A stretch of 64,000 bases of DNA from Triplophysa rosa (Eukaryota; Chordata; Actinopteri; Cypriniformes; Nemacheilidae). The stretch spans positions 31,869,174 through 31,933,173 of the forward strand of contig NC_079890.1 of assembly GCF_024868665.1 (NCBI RefSeq). Reading direction: 5' to 3'. The position numbers were made by a program, and so were the translations under genes. Shown in pieces: positions 53,301-61,762 of the stretch. Numbering within the stretch: the first letter of the stretch is position 1; every line of letters begins with the position of its first letter. The notes under the pieces are model-generated. The model ran no database searches. It was not told the origin of the DNA and worked only from the letters and a program-made list of their open reading frames with translations.

Positions 53301-54201
53301 TGCTTTGTTTCTCTGGGATATCCTGTTCCGTGACACGATGCCGAACTTATTATTTTGCACGATTGTGTGTGTGTGAAAGGATCTGTTTTAAAAGGAGGGT
53401 GGGAAAAAGTCTAGACCTGATACGACTTTTTCATTTACCGATTCAGAATTGTAATGACATGTATTGATGCGTTTTATTCCTTTACATTTATTAATTTAGC
53501 AGATGCTTTAATCCAGTGAAACTTCACAATGAAACGAAGAACAAGCATATTATCGTACCGGATATAATGTAGGCACATTATATACAAAAAAAAACGTTTT
53601 GATTTGTGTTTTAATCCAGAGAAGTATTTGTATAGACACTTCATATGATGCAACAAATACTTGATGAACCGGTTTGTGTTATGATACATACGACTCCATA
53701 TTGTGCAATTCTTTTTATGTCTCTCTGATTACTTTTAAGAATTAAAATTCCATTATCATTTACTCACCCACGTCATTCCAAACCTGTACTGACTTACTTT
53801 CTTCTGCAGAACACAAAAGAAGATATTTTGAAGAACGTTGGTAACCAAACAATACAGGCCCCCATTGACTTCCATTGTATGGACACCAAACCACCGAAAC
53901 ATTTCTCAAAATATCTTTTTTTGTCTGTCACCGAGAGTCATACAGGTTTTGAACAACATGAGGGTGAATAAATGATAGAACTAGATTTATAAATGTCGTT
54001 TTTCCCCAAATCCACATTATTGGATCATAAGAGTAACCCGTACATTCCCTCTCTCCCCTGTGTTTCTGCAGTCCTGGTACCTGGGCGAGCTTAATTCCAT
54101 TCCAAGTGTCGAACGGGACTCCGATTCTGCCAACAAATGTCCAGAATTACAGCATAAACATCATTGGTGAGCCCCTCCTGCAGGCGGAATCAAGCAATTG
54201 A
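31277..54201 (+). CDS. nfib: Nuclear factor I/B, C-terminal 368 residues (10 exons, gene 5' end outside window)
   Basis: NFI-B is a nuclear, site-specific transcription factor that binds TTGGC-N5-GCCAA palindromes as a dimer and acts in lung, brain and other development (family knowledge). The N-terminal DNA-binding and dimerisation domain is encoded by exon 2, upstream of this window. What is visible is the serine/proline-rich transactivation region. Joining 31277-31330, 32546-32614, 34365-34485, 35143-35255, 38495-38626, 38887-39071, 41674-41812, 41895-41977, 48237-48316 and 54072-54201 gives 1106 nt which, with one base from exon 2, is 369 codons including TGA. Every junction has AG/GT borders and matching phase. 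NFI-B-specific peptides decide the paralogue. Exons 9+10 (222 nt) can be skipped in frame. Exon 11 skipping switches the terminal exon to another frame. Whether this is the nfiba or nfibb copy cannot be decided. Exon numbers follow the mammalian gene as I remember it. Confidence 0.96.
31331..32545 (+). other. nfib: nfib intron 3
   Basis: A 1215-base intron between confidently placed exons. It is A/T-rich with short CA runs near 31350. I see no further exon or recognisable mobile element. Confidence 0.85.
32546..32614 (+). CDS. nfib: nfib exon 4
   Basis: The 69-nt exon encodes [20 protein letters not shown] plus flanking G and SR. The segment (S)GVFxVxELVRVSR is the most conserved piece of all NFI proteins outside the DNA-binding domain. 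The lead-in GYLEDSF is NFI-B type; NFI-A has LGFQDSF here. Acceptor is CCACAG, donor is the consensus GTAAGT at 32615. Phase 1 on both sides. Confidence 0.96.
32615..34364 (+). other. nfib: nfib intron 4
   Basis: A 1750-base intron. The open frames on both strands (for example 32757-33176 minus) show no family resemblance. No clear repeat was recognised. Confidence 0.85.
34365..34485 (+). CDS. nfib: nfib exon 5, with a strong internal decoy donor
   Basis: The 121-nt exon encodes [20 protein letters not shown] followed by [20 protein letters not shown]. It matches NFI-B (TPITQGTGVNF, then PYY and SGV.L.RSLSSPP) and leaves in phase 2, so the next residues become S-KRPKT. The donor used is the moderate GTTAGC at 34486. 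A full consensus GTGAGT lies inside the exon at 34448-34453; splicing there would join phase 0 to TAA at the start of exon 6 and stop translation at the junction. The upstream acceptor is strong, with TCTCTCAG after a pyrimidine run. Confidence 0.96.
34486..35142 (+). other. nfib: nfib intron 5
   Basis: A 657-base, strongly A/T-rich intron with TATA-like runs at 34730-34920. It ends in the pyrimidine-rich acceptor TCTTCTGCAG of exon 6. Confidence 0.85.
35143..35255 (+). CDS. nfib: nfib exon 6
   Basis: The 113-nt exon encodes [20 protein letters not shown] and then [17 protein letters not shown]. The KRPK(T/S) basic patch and the SPTG-FY-SP-SP phosphorylatable serine/proline stretch are family hallmarks, and WHERDQ is typical of NFI-B. 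It enters in phase 2 and leaves in phase 1. The donor GTGAGA at 35256 runs directly into a (GA)30 microsatellite that supplies its intronic bases beyond position 3. Confidence 0.96.
35258..35317 (+). repeat. (GA)30 microsatellite starting in the intron 6 donor
   Basis: Thirty uninterrupted GA units begin at the third base of the intron, so bases +3 onward of the splice donor are part of the repeat. Confidence 0.97.
35828..35935 (+). mobile_element. LINE 3' tail fragment in intron 6
   Basis: GTATGTACTGTACATGTGGCAG followed by AATTGACAATAAAGCAGAC and a TTTGACTTT-type run is typical of the 3' end of fish L2/CR1-like LINEs. It is severely 5'-truncated. Confidence 0.55.
38495..38626 (+). CDS. nfib: nfib exon 7 (start may be 38492, tandem acceptor)
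   Basis: The exon encodes [20 protein letters not shown] and then [24 protein letters not shown], very close to mammalian NFI-B ([33 protein letters not shown]). The acceptor is CCAGCAG, a NAGNAG. Use of the second AG gives HERDQ-DMSSP, as in mammals, so I chose 38495; use of the first adds CAG and inserts one alanine (HERDQ-ADMSSP). The donor is the rather weak GTACGA at 38627. It enters and leaves in phase 1. Confidence 0.95.
38627..38886 (+). other. nfib: nfib intron 7
   Basis: A 260-base intron with weak donor GTACGA and acceptor GTGCAG. Nothing else was recognised. Confidence 0.9.
38887..39071 (+). CDS. nfib: nfib exon 8 (proline-rich activation segment)
   Basis: The 185-nt exon encodes [20 protein letters not shown], then [20 protein letters not shown] and [22 protein letters not shown]. 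It is the proline-rich core of the activation region; IRYPPHLNP and the YDPSSPQ-SQ ending match NFI-B. The donor is consensus GTAAGT and the exon ends in phase 0. It can therefore continue into exon 9 (PNSSGQ) or jump to terminal exon 12 (SWYLG), the junction of the common short mammalian isoform ending SQSWYLG. Confidence 0.97.
39072..41673 (+). other. nfib: nfib intron 8
   Basis: A 2.6-kb intron. It contains ATT/AAT microsatellites and a local duplication near 40130-40340. Its last 800 bases have higher GC and complex sequence without repeat features (40900-41300), possibly regulatory. No further exon was seen. Confidence 0.85.
40130..40338. repeat. AAT/ATT microsatellites with a local direct duplication
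   Basis: A 49-base unit beginning ATTATTTAAAATTGTT and ending GGGAAACAAAATAAAC is present at 40198-40246 and 40290-40338, with a few differences. AAT- and ATT-type runs lie before and between the copies. Confidence 0.8.
41674..41812 (+). CDS. nfib: nfib alternative exon 9
   Basis: The 139-nt exon encodes [40 protein letters not shown] and ITTSSEG. It matches the longer NFI-B isoforms ([22 protein letters not shown]...[12 protein letters not shown]). It enters in phase 0 and ends in phase 1 with donor GTGAGT. Only 82 bases separate it from exon 10, so the pair (222 nt) probably behaves as one alternative in-frame unit. The acceptor TTCAACAG follows a modest pyrimidine tract. Confidence 0.95.
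41813..41894 (+). other. nfib: nfib intron 9, 82 bases
   Basis: Very short intron between alternative exons 9 and 10, near the lower size limit usual for teleosts. GT/AG borders and phase agree on both sides. It contains a second AG (TTTCAG, 41853-41858) that is in frame with exon 10. Confidence 0.9.
41895..41977 (+). CDS. nfib: nfib alternative exon 10, shortened at its 5' side
   Basis: The 83-nt exon encodes [20 protein letters not shown] then AFLHQQQ after the split glycine codon. ANR(F/Y)[14 protein letters not shown] is diagnostic of NFI-B. Compared with the remembered mammalian exon it lacks roughly eight residues at the start (the ASPT-type stretch). The acceptor GTACAG is poor in pyrimidines; an upstream TTTCAG at 41856-41858 would add 12 codons in frame but leave a 46-base intron, so I do not prefer it. 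The exon ends in phase 0 at GTGAGA. Confidence 0.93.
44833..45128. mobile_element. MITE of the same family
   Basis: Starts TTAAAGGGATAGTTCACCC, has the arm word ACACAAAAGAAGATATTTTG and its reverse in the right half, and ends with TTTGGGTGAACTA. A clear long hairpin-forming copy within intron 10. Confidence 0.8.
46046..46516. mobile_element. Composite MITE, probably two tandem or nested copies
   Basis: Two rounds of the arm words (AAAGAAGATATTTTGAGAAA-type and the reverse CTTTTGTGTTCTGCAG) occur in about 470 bases. The left end is TTTTAAAGAGATATTTACCC, the right end TTAGACTATCCCTTTAAA. The internal order suggests an insertion or duplication of one copy into another. Confidence 0.65.
48237..48316 (+). 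CDS. nfib: nfib alternative exon 11 (LRICDW exon, selects the long C terminus)
   Basis: The 80-nt exon encodes [20 protein letters not shown] then LGISWQ and two bases of a serine codon. It matches the exon of long mammalian NFI-B isoforms (LRICDWTMNQNG..., SEDTLGITWQ). It enters in phase 0 from HQQQ and leaves in phase 2, forcing terminal exon 12 to be read as SPGTWAS. It is flanked by TTGACAG and GTAAAA, both of middling strength, fitting an alternative exon. It lies in the middle of a 12-kb span without other exons. Confidence 0.95.
50960..51651. mobile_element. hAT-like non-autonomous element in intron 11
   Basis: The left end has CGGTTTCACGGT and the right end ACCGTGAAAACC, inverted repeats. 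Flanking octamers ACTGCACA (50952-50959) and ACTGCATA (51652-51659) differ by one base and fit an 8-bp hAT target duplication. The 692-base interior has no recognisable protein. Confidence 0.6.
53481..53517 (+). repeat. Diverged copy of the same teleost repeat core
   Basis: TTTAGCAGATGCTTTAATCC matches the core at 1623-1669 with substitutions. No flanking element could be delimited. Confidence 0.4.
53734..53990. mobile_element. MITE of the same family, directly upstream of the terminal exon
   Basis: Contains TCATTTACTCACCCACGTC, TTCTGCAGAACACAAAAGAA and the reverse arm ending ATGAGGGTGAATAAATGAT. Its right end lies about 80 bases before the exon 12 acceptor, with only the branch-point and pyrimidine region between. 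Confidence 0.75.
54072..54201 (+). CDS. nfib: nfib terminal exon 12, coding part (dual reading frame)
   Basis: After exon 11 the exon is read in phase 2 as [40 protein letters not shown] and SSN, ending at TGA 54199-54201. This agrees with the long NFI-B tail (VSN-TPILP-NVQNY-NIIGEP). After exon 8 or exon 10 it is read in phase 0 as SWYLG. In known NFI proteins SWYLG is the C terminus, with TAG as the next codon. Here that codon (54087-54089) is GAG, and the frame continues with [11 protein letters not shown]... for 27 more residues to TGA at 54168-54170. The acceptor TTTCTGCAG is strong. Confidence 0.95.
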
Positions 54202-56034
54202 AGGGGGCCTAGAAGCGGAGCCCAGGAGTGACGGGGTCCTCGGACAAACCAGCAAGCAGCACTTATACAATCGACCTGGACCTTTGGCCCGCCCTCTAAA
54301 GGACATTGGCTTAGAGCGGTAGAGTGAGTGGGGTCAAAGTGTTCTCTTCTGACATGAGCCTCTCTCCACACCAGTCAGTCATTGTGTCAAGAGGCCCCTA
54401 AACTGAGATACTGTGATACTTACCATACAAACTTTAGATGCCTTACTGTATATGCATGACATGCTAGTCTCTCGTAGTGTTTCTCTCGTTCTTACGTCAC
54501 GATAACTAGTCTTGGTTTATGAAATTATTTAGATGGGGGTGGCCACGCAAGGGCTGGCTGGCTGGACGGTTTGAAAAGCGAGCTACAATTCACACAAACT
54601 TTGATCAAACAGAGGCTCATCCTATTCGTTACATGACCATAGGAGCAATTTTCAATGAACTGAATGTCTCTATTTTCATATTTCCCTCGAAATTTTCATT
54701 TGCCCATGGTGCAAAATCTTTTCATTCTTGTCAATCTTGTACTTGATTCCTTTTAAGGTAAAGGTTAGAATTTACTCTAAAGAGTTAAAAACTCTGAAAA
54801 GGTTTTTTTCTTTAATGAAAGAAAAAAACGTATATTGCTAAGTAAGAAATACAACCCCTTTTTAGTTTTTTGATATTTCCTTTGAAAAGGATTTTGAGAC
54901 AAAAAGTCAATATCTCATAAGAGGCAAGTGCAATTTAAATGATTTTACTGAAGGGAAGCTGTCACAGTCTGTCTGCCCTAAGACTCTAAAGGAATGGGGA
55001 GAAAATGTTTTAAAATGAACTTAAAAACGTAAAAAATTGCATTCTTGATTCGGGATACTAGGGAAAGCTAAGGGTGGATGAATGAGATGGACAGTGAACG
55101 TTTACCTGAGCAAAACTGAACATGAACAATACAGCACTTATGTTGAGCCTTACCCAAACATGCGGGTAGTTTTTTTCTTTAATTTATTGTAAAGAAAACG
55201 TAAAATATGTTAAAAAAAGACGCGAACACGGCGTGTATAAAATGGCTTATTTTGACATATACCTACCGAACTAGTATGCATGTTTAGTTGGCTGTTAGCT
55301 TCTAAAGCTACTGTTTACACTTTGATATCATGAGAAACAAGGGGGACGCAGGCTGGTCAAGTAATTTAAGACAAGATGTGTATGTGTGTTATGTGTACTC
55401 GTTTCAACACTAAACTGCGAGTTGAGGCGAGGTCTCAAGGTGCTTATTTCACATCCTCTTTTTGGTAGTTCCCAAAAGAAATCTACGATCGCTCCCGGCA
55501 TTCTCAATGCCATCGTCTCTCCAATCAGACATATTTATAGAATTAATCTTTACAATAATCTTAATTTGCACGAAAGTATATAGTCCACGTTACGTGCCTT
55601 GCCTTCGACTATAGAGAACATCACTACACTTGTTTTTGCTGCATTTATTACCGTTTTAGGAAAAAGTAACATTTTTATGATAAGAAATATTTTGTACTCT
55701 GGATGAATTTGTGACATTGTTGATTTTTAGCTTCATTTACTACTTTATCTCACATTTACAGTGCATATCAAGGCTTTGTATAGTTGCTGTTCTAAACTTT
55801 ATAATCAACATTCAGCATTATTGTTTTCAGTATTTTGGTGGTTTTCTGTTATTGATTCTGTTTTAATCGTTTGTTTGTATGTTTGTTTTTCCATCTTCCA
55901 GTCATTATCGGGGAGGGCGGGGGTCAAGATTTATAAAAATTATGCAATACCAAGTTTTGCCTATGTAGGTAGTGCTTTTAGCTATGTGGATTATTAGAAG
56001 CTAGTACAGAAAAACAAAAAGTGTAAACATTTAT

Positions 56035-56072
56035 TTTGTTGCTGTTGTTGTTGTTGCTGTTGATGTTGTTTT
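56035..56072 (+). repeat. nfib: TTG/CTG-type trinucleotide run in the 3' UTR
   Basis: An imperfect TTG repeat with CTG and ATG interruptions within the nfib 3' UTR. Confidence 0.8.
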
Positions 56073-57888
56073 TCGTATTTGACCAAAGTGGGAACTGCAT
56101 TCTATGCAGTGTGCGACGAAGTCTTTTTTCCCTTGAGTGTACCGAAAGGTGGTGCGAGTCATTTTGTTGCGTATTCTCAATAGAGGGAAGGACTTTTTTC
56201 CTACACTTTGAAGCATGTCTGCAGAGAATGCACCCTTTGGTCTAATATGGCTGCAAAGTCACTGATTCGTCTACTGTGACTACAAACTCCTTTTTTCAAC
56301 CTTCGACCCCAGGGTGCTGATTCACAGAAGAAAACAACTTTCATAAGGGAGACAGCTTGACTTGAGAGCGACAATCACCGGTGAATAACACGCACTTTGG
56401 CTAACACATCGAGGGTACAGTATGAAATGCTGCCCTATTGTTAGTGCATTTTCCCACCAGATATTTCTCACCCCGGTTCTCCTTTTCCAGCAAACAATGC
56501 AATTCCCAAGTAGATGCCTTACATTTTTACGAACAAGTGACTTGTTATAAAATGCGCTACAATCACCATCACGCAAGTTTGTGCGTGTTAATTGTGTCCC
56601 AATCAGAAAATATCACCGTTTCTTATTCTTCCCTATGAAGTGCTCTAATTTACAGCCTTATTGAGATTGTCGTCTGTAGACAAACAACCCCCATGGGGAA
56701 AATTAGTTTCAATGTTTTATAGGTATTTTAGGTTTCACAAGCTATAGACTTTGTTCAAAGGGAATGACGTAATGCTCTTATGGTCTGACGGATCAACGAA
56801 ACCCAGTTTTGCACCTACAGCATACAGGCAATCACTAGCCATAGTGCCCTTTCAATACAACAAAACTCAGGCGTTTTGCTTCACAGGGCATTATAAGCAT
56901 AAATGTTAAAATCTCTTCGAAACATTTTTTTGTGTAACATCCCCCCCGTTCTAAGGATGGGTTCAGTCCATTAAAAAGATGCTCAAGTCAAGCTGAATCT
57001 CTACTTGTTCTTCGTCAACTTTTTGTCTGTTTTTTCGCACTAGAATCAAGTCGCCCCGTTCAATGTGCACTGTTCCGTCTTTTCGTTGTTTTCCGTTCTT
57101 GAAAAATTAAGTGCTTTGCAGCCTTCTGGCCATCGGCAAGGCCACTCAAGTGCATTTCCTCCCGCAGTGGTGGGGCGTGTCAGGGTCGTAGAGTCATTCT
57201 CGCGTTTTAGGGCGAGTTGGAAACCGTGAAGGAGGCCGTAGGTAGGGGCCATCTCGATGGCCGTGGTAATAGCAATAGTTTTTGGTAGTCGTCGTAATGG
57301 GATAAAATCTGCGCTGGCAGCTTCGTGAAATGTGTGCGTGTGTAGATGAATCTGTCCGAGAGTGCGACAGTGACTCACGAGGAGAGTAGTTAAGGGTCTT
57401 TCTATTGAAATGCCTGCCTGGTTAACAAAAGTGTGTACACTGTAAAATTCCTTTTCTTTCCCCGTTTGTAAAAAGACTTGTAATCGTGAATTTAAGTGAT
57501 GTCCATATTTTTTAGTGAAACAAAAAACGAACAAAAAATGTTTTGAGTTTAGATTCGTGTTCTAACTTTCCAGCTGTCCATTAAATAAGAGAGGTGGAAT
57601 ATGTCAATCTTTATTTTATTTTCCTGTACTTTTAAAGTGGAGTAAATTCCCGTGTGGGACTGTAAATGTTTCAAACAAAATGATGAAGGTCTTTTGTTGT
57701 ATTTCGTGTCGATTAACTTGGATCCTTAAGAAATTTTTACAAATGTTTGAAGTGTTGTTTTGTTAGTGTGGCCATAGAGTGTGTGTGATGTGATAATGTG
57801 ATAATGAAAACGGGACAAGAATTAATGTTTCAATTTGTGTTAAGTAGGGTCGTTTTTTCCTGAGTTGGGGAACTCCTAGTCACTTTAG

Positions 57889-57983
57889 AATAAAGGCACC
57901 TGATCTGAGTCTCCCAACAACAACTACCAGGGTAATGTCGCGTATGACATCAAAAATTGTTCTACTGTTTTGTGCAAAATAAA
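57889..57983 (+). promoter_or_regulatory. nfib: Two candidate proximal polyadenylation hexamers
   Basis: AATAAA occurs at 57889-57894 and again at 57978-57983 within the 3' UTR. Either could end a transcript about 1.9 kb shorter that lacks the TG/CGTG repeat. Use cannot be judged from sequence alone. Confidence 0.35.
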
Positions 57984-58614
57984 GCATGCATTATTTTCCC
58001 CATCACTAGAGGCTGACCCACCATACGATGTACAGAATTTGCTTGCTGGGATTTTTCTGCAAGATGCCACGTTGGCATCTCCATTCTGCAGTGTTTACAT
58101 GTGTCTGCTGTGGGAAGGGATTGGGAATGCTGGACGCATTCGACGTGTAGTATTCAGGGCAGGCTCGGTACGGAGAGCTCCCAGAAGCCTTTGTGTAGGC
58201 TCACAGATGTCTTATTCATGTTGCCATCACGGAGAAAATAAACAGCTGAGCATTTGCACTTTCTGCAGTTCCCACTACCCCCTTCATTGGCACATTGTTT
58301 GTTGTGTGGATTACCTAGAGCTAGCTATGAAGCTCTTATTAGCCCAAGCGTTTTTATCTTGTTGGACTGAGTGTTGTCATGGTAGCTCATAGCACTTCCC
58401 CTCACCATACGATGTTTTGAGGCGTGATCCGATTGTCAATTTATACCTTATATTGGGGTACAGATAGCAATTTCTTTTTTGTTCAAAGGGCTTATCTTTA
58501 TAGTATTGGTTGCGGAATTAGCTATGTGAAATTAGGTATAAAAAACAGTAAGATGATAAAGTTGTGGCATGGTAAAGTTCATGAAAGCCATGATCACCGT
58601 CCTTGTGAAGCCTA

Positions 58615-58618
<4 letters not shown>

Positions 58619-58706
<88 letters not shown>

Positions 58707-58708
58707 TG
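58619..58708 (+). repeat. nfib: Compound (TG)n(CGTG)n microsatellite in the distal 3' UTR
   Basis: A TG run (58619-58656) passes into about 13 copies of CGTG (58657-58708). It lies upstream of the distal polyadenylation signal, so the longest transcript would carry UG and CGUG repeats. Confidence 0.92.
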
Positions 58709-59838
58709 TATACTGTATATGCAAGTAGAACCAGTGGAGCTCATGCAATGTCTGTTTTCATCTGTTCTGTGTGTGCAGGTGTTACCTCCGTTACACAGGG
58801 AAAGGCAGTAGGACAGTTTGGTCCACATCTACTCTTATATTTCTAATATTAGGGCATTTACAGCAGCATGAATGGTCATTGAACAGGAGCATTTTTAAAA
58901 CCAGCAAATTATTAAAAAGATGTTTACCAAAATAAGAAAAAAAAGATAAAAGATTTCAAGCAGTGCCTGTTTCAGCTCAGTGGACTTTCCCTTGTAAATA
59001 AAGAAAACATTGAATTTTCTTTTGGGGATACAGTAAAACAAACAAACTCAATCTTCAATCCAAACAGAATCTGTGGGATGCCTCTTCCCATTTATTTCCC
59101 CCCATATGTTTCTGCTTTTTTTTGGTCCTGTGTTTGTTTTGTGTTTTTGTGCTTTGTTCAATTTTGGATATTTTAGTCAAATGGGATGCCCCAGTCTCTA
59201 TTTCAATGAGGTAAAGTAATAGTTGGGCAGTGTGTTTCTCTAGACTACACTTAGTACTACAATAGATGACAAAAAAATGATTGCCAGCTCCACAGCAGAG
59301 TTGATTTTTATTTCTTTTTGGAAGGGTGGGGGGGGTCTTGTGGCACTTTTATGCCCACTGCAATCTCGGTGGTATTGTGTTTGTAACATGACAACAACAA
59401 CACTAACACCAACAAATGTTGTAACAGTTTTCGTAGTGATTGTGGAAATGCAGCAGTTGTATGCAAATATTAATGTATGTTCTGAATGTACATTATAGAA
59501 CACTTTATCAAGTCTTTGTGTTTTTACTCACAATTTAAGAAAAGCAGGTGTCCTTCAGTCGAGCTGTATAGTGAAGGCCTTGTTATTTTACTGTTTGGTT
59601 TTCTTCTGTTGATTTCGACCTTTTTAGTTTTTACAGCTATAAACAGTAGGCACTGCCTTCAAGCTGGTTGCATTTGGTGCAGGGGCTAAAATTGCCACAA
59701 GGTAAAAAAAATGAGTGTAAATAACGCTTGACTTTTTTGTGATTGTTACTGTTATATCCAGCCTATACTGCTAGCAGCTGTTTTTACTGCAGTCAATTAC
59801 TGGAAGTGGATATATTTCCTATGCAAAACTGTTTAAAC

Positions 59839-59844
59839 AATAAA
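59839..59844 (+). promoter_or_regulatory. nfib: Likely distal nfib polyadenylation signal
   Basis: Canonical AATAAA within the context TTTAAACAATAAAATGAGC, at the end of the UTR-like DNA. Cleavage would be expected about 15-25 bases downstream. Chosen as distal because sequence beyond it turns into repeats. Confidence 0.65.
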
Positions 59845-60869
59845 ATGAGCTATGCTACAAAACAACTGTCACCTGGATTCATTGCTTTCTCGTTGTTGTT
59901 CTTTGAATAATTTACTTGCAGAAGTAATATATCAGTGGTGAGCTATGAAACTGGAGTATTGTTTGTACGTACATAAAATGTCCATATAGCTTAAAGTGTG
60001 AAACATAATCGCACTGAAAATGTAATATCACAATCATTCACTGTGTGTCTCAAGCAAAACCAGCTTTACATAGCCGAGACATCAGCTATAACTGAAGCGT
60101 GCCTCAGGCAAATCTTCATGCATTTCACTGTATATGAAAACCCCAAATTTGTCTTTTGTGTAACCAGAGTTTTAATGGAACCTAGTATATTTTAAAGCAC
60201 AGTGGAAAATAGTTCAATTCTGTACCAATTTTAATTGAATTTACCCATGTCAAAACAAAGATATATGCATAGATAAACTCTGTTGATGTCATTTCCTGTT
60301 TGAACAGCTAACATATGCAATGCACACAACATTGCCTGCAGAAGCTGAAATGGCAAATTCCCACAACTGTGTCCACAAGATAAGCACTGTTAAATGAACT
60401 TAGTGTCATAGCAAAGCATCTCTCTAATTCCGCAGTTCACTCACGACAGAGAATAACAAGACAATAAGTTTAGGCTTTTGTGGAGGCCATGTTGGAAGAA
60501 CATGAAAACCATAGTCCTGCTGTCTGCTTATCAATTAGGTCGAATCCGGCACCTGGCCGTGGGCACAAACACAGTTTGTTTGGCTATGAAACAAAAACAA
60601 TGTGGTGCTGCGCTGATATAAAATTACCCCAATGCATAATGGTTATCATTACACCATTTATCAAAATTGGCCAGTTAAGTAAACATCTGGTTTCAATAGT
60701 GCGGCTAAAGTCTGTAGGGTTTTGGCTCTAAGAGTGTCCCACATATTTTCCAAAGGTTTCTTTTCCCTGTGAAAGTCGTTGAAGAGACATCAGACTGATA
60801 ATGTTGGTTAAGCAAAAGTGCTGTATAGGAAGATTCTGGGTCACAGCATTTGATTTTGGGGAAGCCACT

Positions 60870-60990
60870 TAAAGGAGTAGTTCAAAATAAGTCTCCATTG
60901 ACTTTCCCTAGTAGGAATAACTTAATTACTATGGAAAGTCAATGGGGACTTTGATATGAACCACTCTATTAAGACTTGAGCTGTGTCCAA
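60870..60990. repeat. Short palindromic element
   Basis: TTAAAGGAGTAGTTCAAAAT and CCATTGACTTTCCCTAGTAG on the left are mirrored by TATGGAAAGTCAATGGGGAC and TGAACCACTCTATTAA on the right, forming a hairpin of about 115 bases. It resembles a minimal MITE. Confidence 0.6.
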
Positions 60991-61230
60991 AAATCACTTC
61001 CTATCTCCTATATAGCTCCGTTTTGTGGTGGTGTCCGATACCTAAATGAACTTCATTCTATACATTTATTCACTCTTTTATTCCCACAATGCAATCTGAT
61101 TTTGATTGTACATCCAATGTGTACTCGCTAACTTGCTAGTGAATCCAACCGTTGGGTTGTAAATTAATCTATGCTGGGTTGTTTCAACCCATTGTTGGGC
61201 CGAATACAGGTAAAAAAATTTGGGGTTGAC

Positions 61231-61480
61231 TTAAAGGGATACTCCACCCAAAAATGAAAATTATGTTATGAATTACCCCCCCCAGTTGTTTCAAACCTGT
61301 ATACATTTCTTTATTCTGTTGGACACAAAGCAAGATATTTGGAAAAATGTTGGCAACTGACATTTCTGGGACATCGAGTTCCATAGTATGAAAAATTTAA
61401 ATGGGTGCCCCAGAACTGTTTTCTTAACTAAATTCTTCAAAATATTCTCATTTTGTGTTTACAATAATAAAGAGATAGAT
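61231..61480. mobile_element. MITE of the same family, right end degraded
   Basis: Begins TTAAAGGGATACTCCACCC followed by the CAAACCTGTATACATTTC arm word. The right arm decays into A/T-rich DNA next to a SINE. A different fragment with CAACCCATTGTTGGG lies just upstream (61140-61205). Confidence 0.65.
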
Positions 61481-61516
61481 AAATTTTTTAAACATTTTTC
61501 TAAATTATATATTTTA

Positions 61517-61762
61517 GGGGCAGTCGTGGCCTAATGGTTAGAGAGTCGGACTCGTGACTAGAAGGTTGCAGGTTCGATTCTCAGGGCCAGCGGGTAACAA
61601 CTGAGGTGCCCTTGAGCAAGGCACCTTACCCCTACTTGCTCCCCGGGCGTTGCAGTGATAGCTGCCCACTGCTCCGGGTGTGCGTGTGTTCACTACTCAC
61701 TGGATGGGTTAAATGCAGAGGTCACATTTCGGGTATGGGTCACCATACCTGACAAATAGGTC
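61517..61762 (+). mobile_element. tRNA-derived SINE
   Basis: A tRNA-like head has an A-box-like GTGGCCTAATGGTTAGAGAG and a B-box GGTTCGATTC at 61571-61580. A central part with CCCTTGAGCAAGGCACCTTA is shared by several fish SINE families; the tail is T-rich. It is not a functional tRNA. The family name is not assigned with confidence. Confidence 0.75.

Larger units (their letters stand above)
48317..54071 (+). other. nfib: nfib intron 11
   Basis: A 5.75-kb intron between exon 11 and the terminal exon. It carries a hAT-like element (50960-51651), a short teleost repeat fragment (53481-53517) and a MITE (53734-53990) ending about 80 bases before the exon 12 acceptor. The stretch 52200-53460 is relatively GC-rich and non-repetitive, with no coding similarity seen. 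Confidence 0.85.
54202..59865 (+). other. nfib: nfib 3' untranslated region (about 5.6 kb)
   Basis: No coding exon or open frame of quality is found between the stop and the AATAAA at 59839, and NFI-B messages are known for long 3' UTRs, so I infer one continuous UTR. It is U-rich and holds a TTG-repeat (56035-56072), a TG/CGTG microsatellite (58619-58708) and several internal AATAAA hexamers (57889, 57978, 58237, 58997) that could give shorter transcripts. The 162-codon frame on the minus strand at 57046-57534 looks fortuitous. The exact end is an estimate. Confidence 0.75.

Noticed and set aside
31277..54201. Assignment to NFI-A, NFI-C or NFI-X
   Set aside because: The [36 protein letters not shown] and LRICDW segments match NFI-B; NFI-A has LGFQDSF and NFI-X has FQDCFVTSGVWNV at the corresponding exon.
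57046..57534. 162-codon open frame on the minus strand, the longest in the window
   Set aside because: It lies inside the nfib 3' UTR, has no recognisable domain and no splice or promoter context; a frame of this length can occur by chance in this GC-richer part.
58424..58846. 140-codon frame with CVCV and RACV repeats
   Set aside because: The repeat is the translation of the TG/CGTG microsatellite, not a protein.
61517..61590. tRNA-like sequence
   Set aside because: A and B boxes are present, but it continues into a SINE body and does not fold as a full tRNA; treated as a SINE head.
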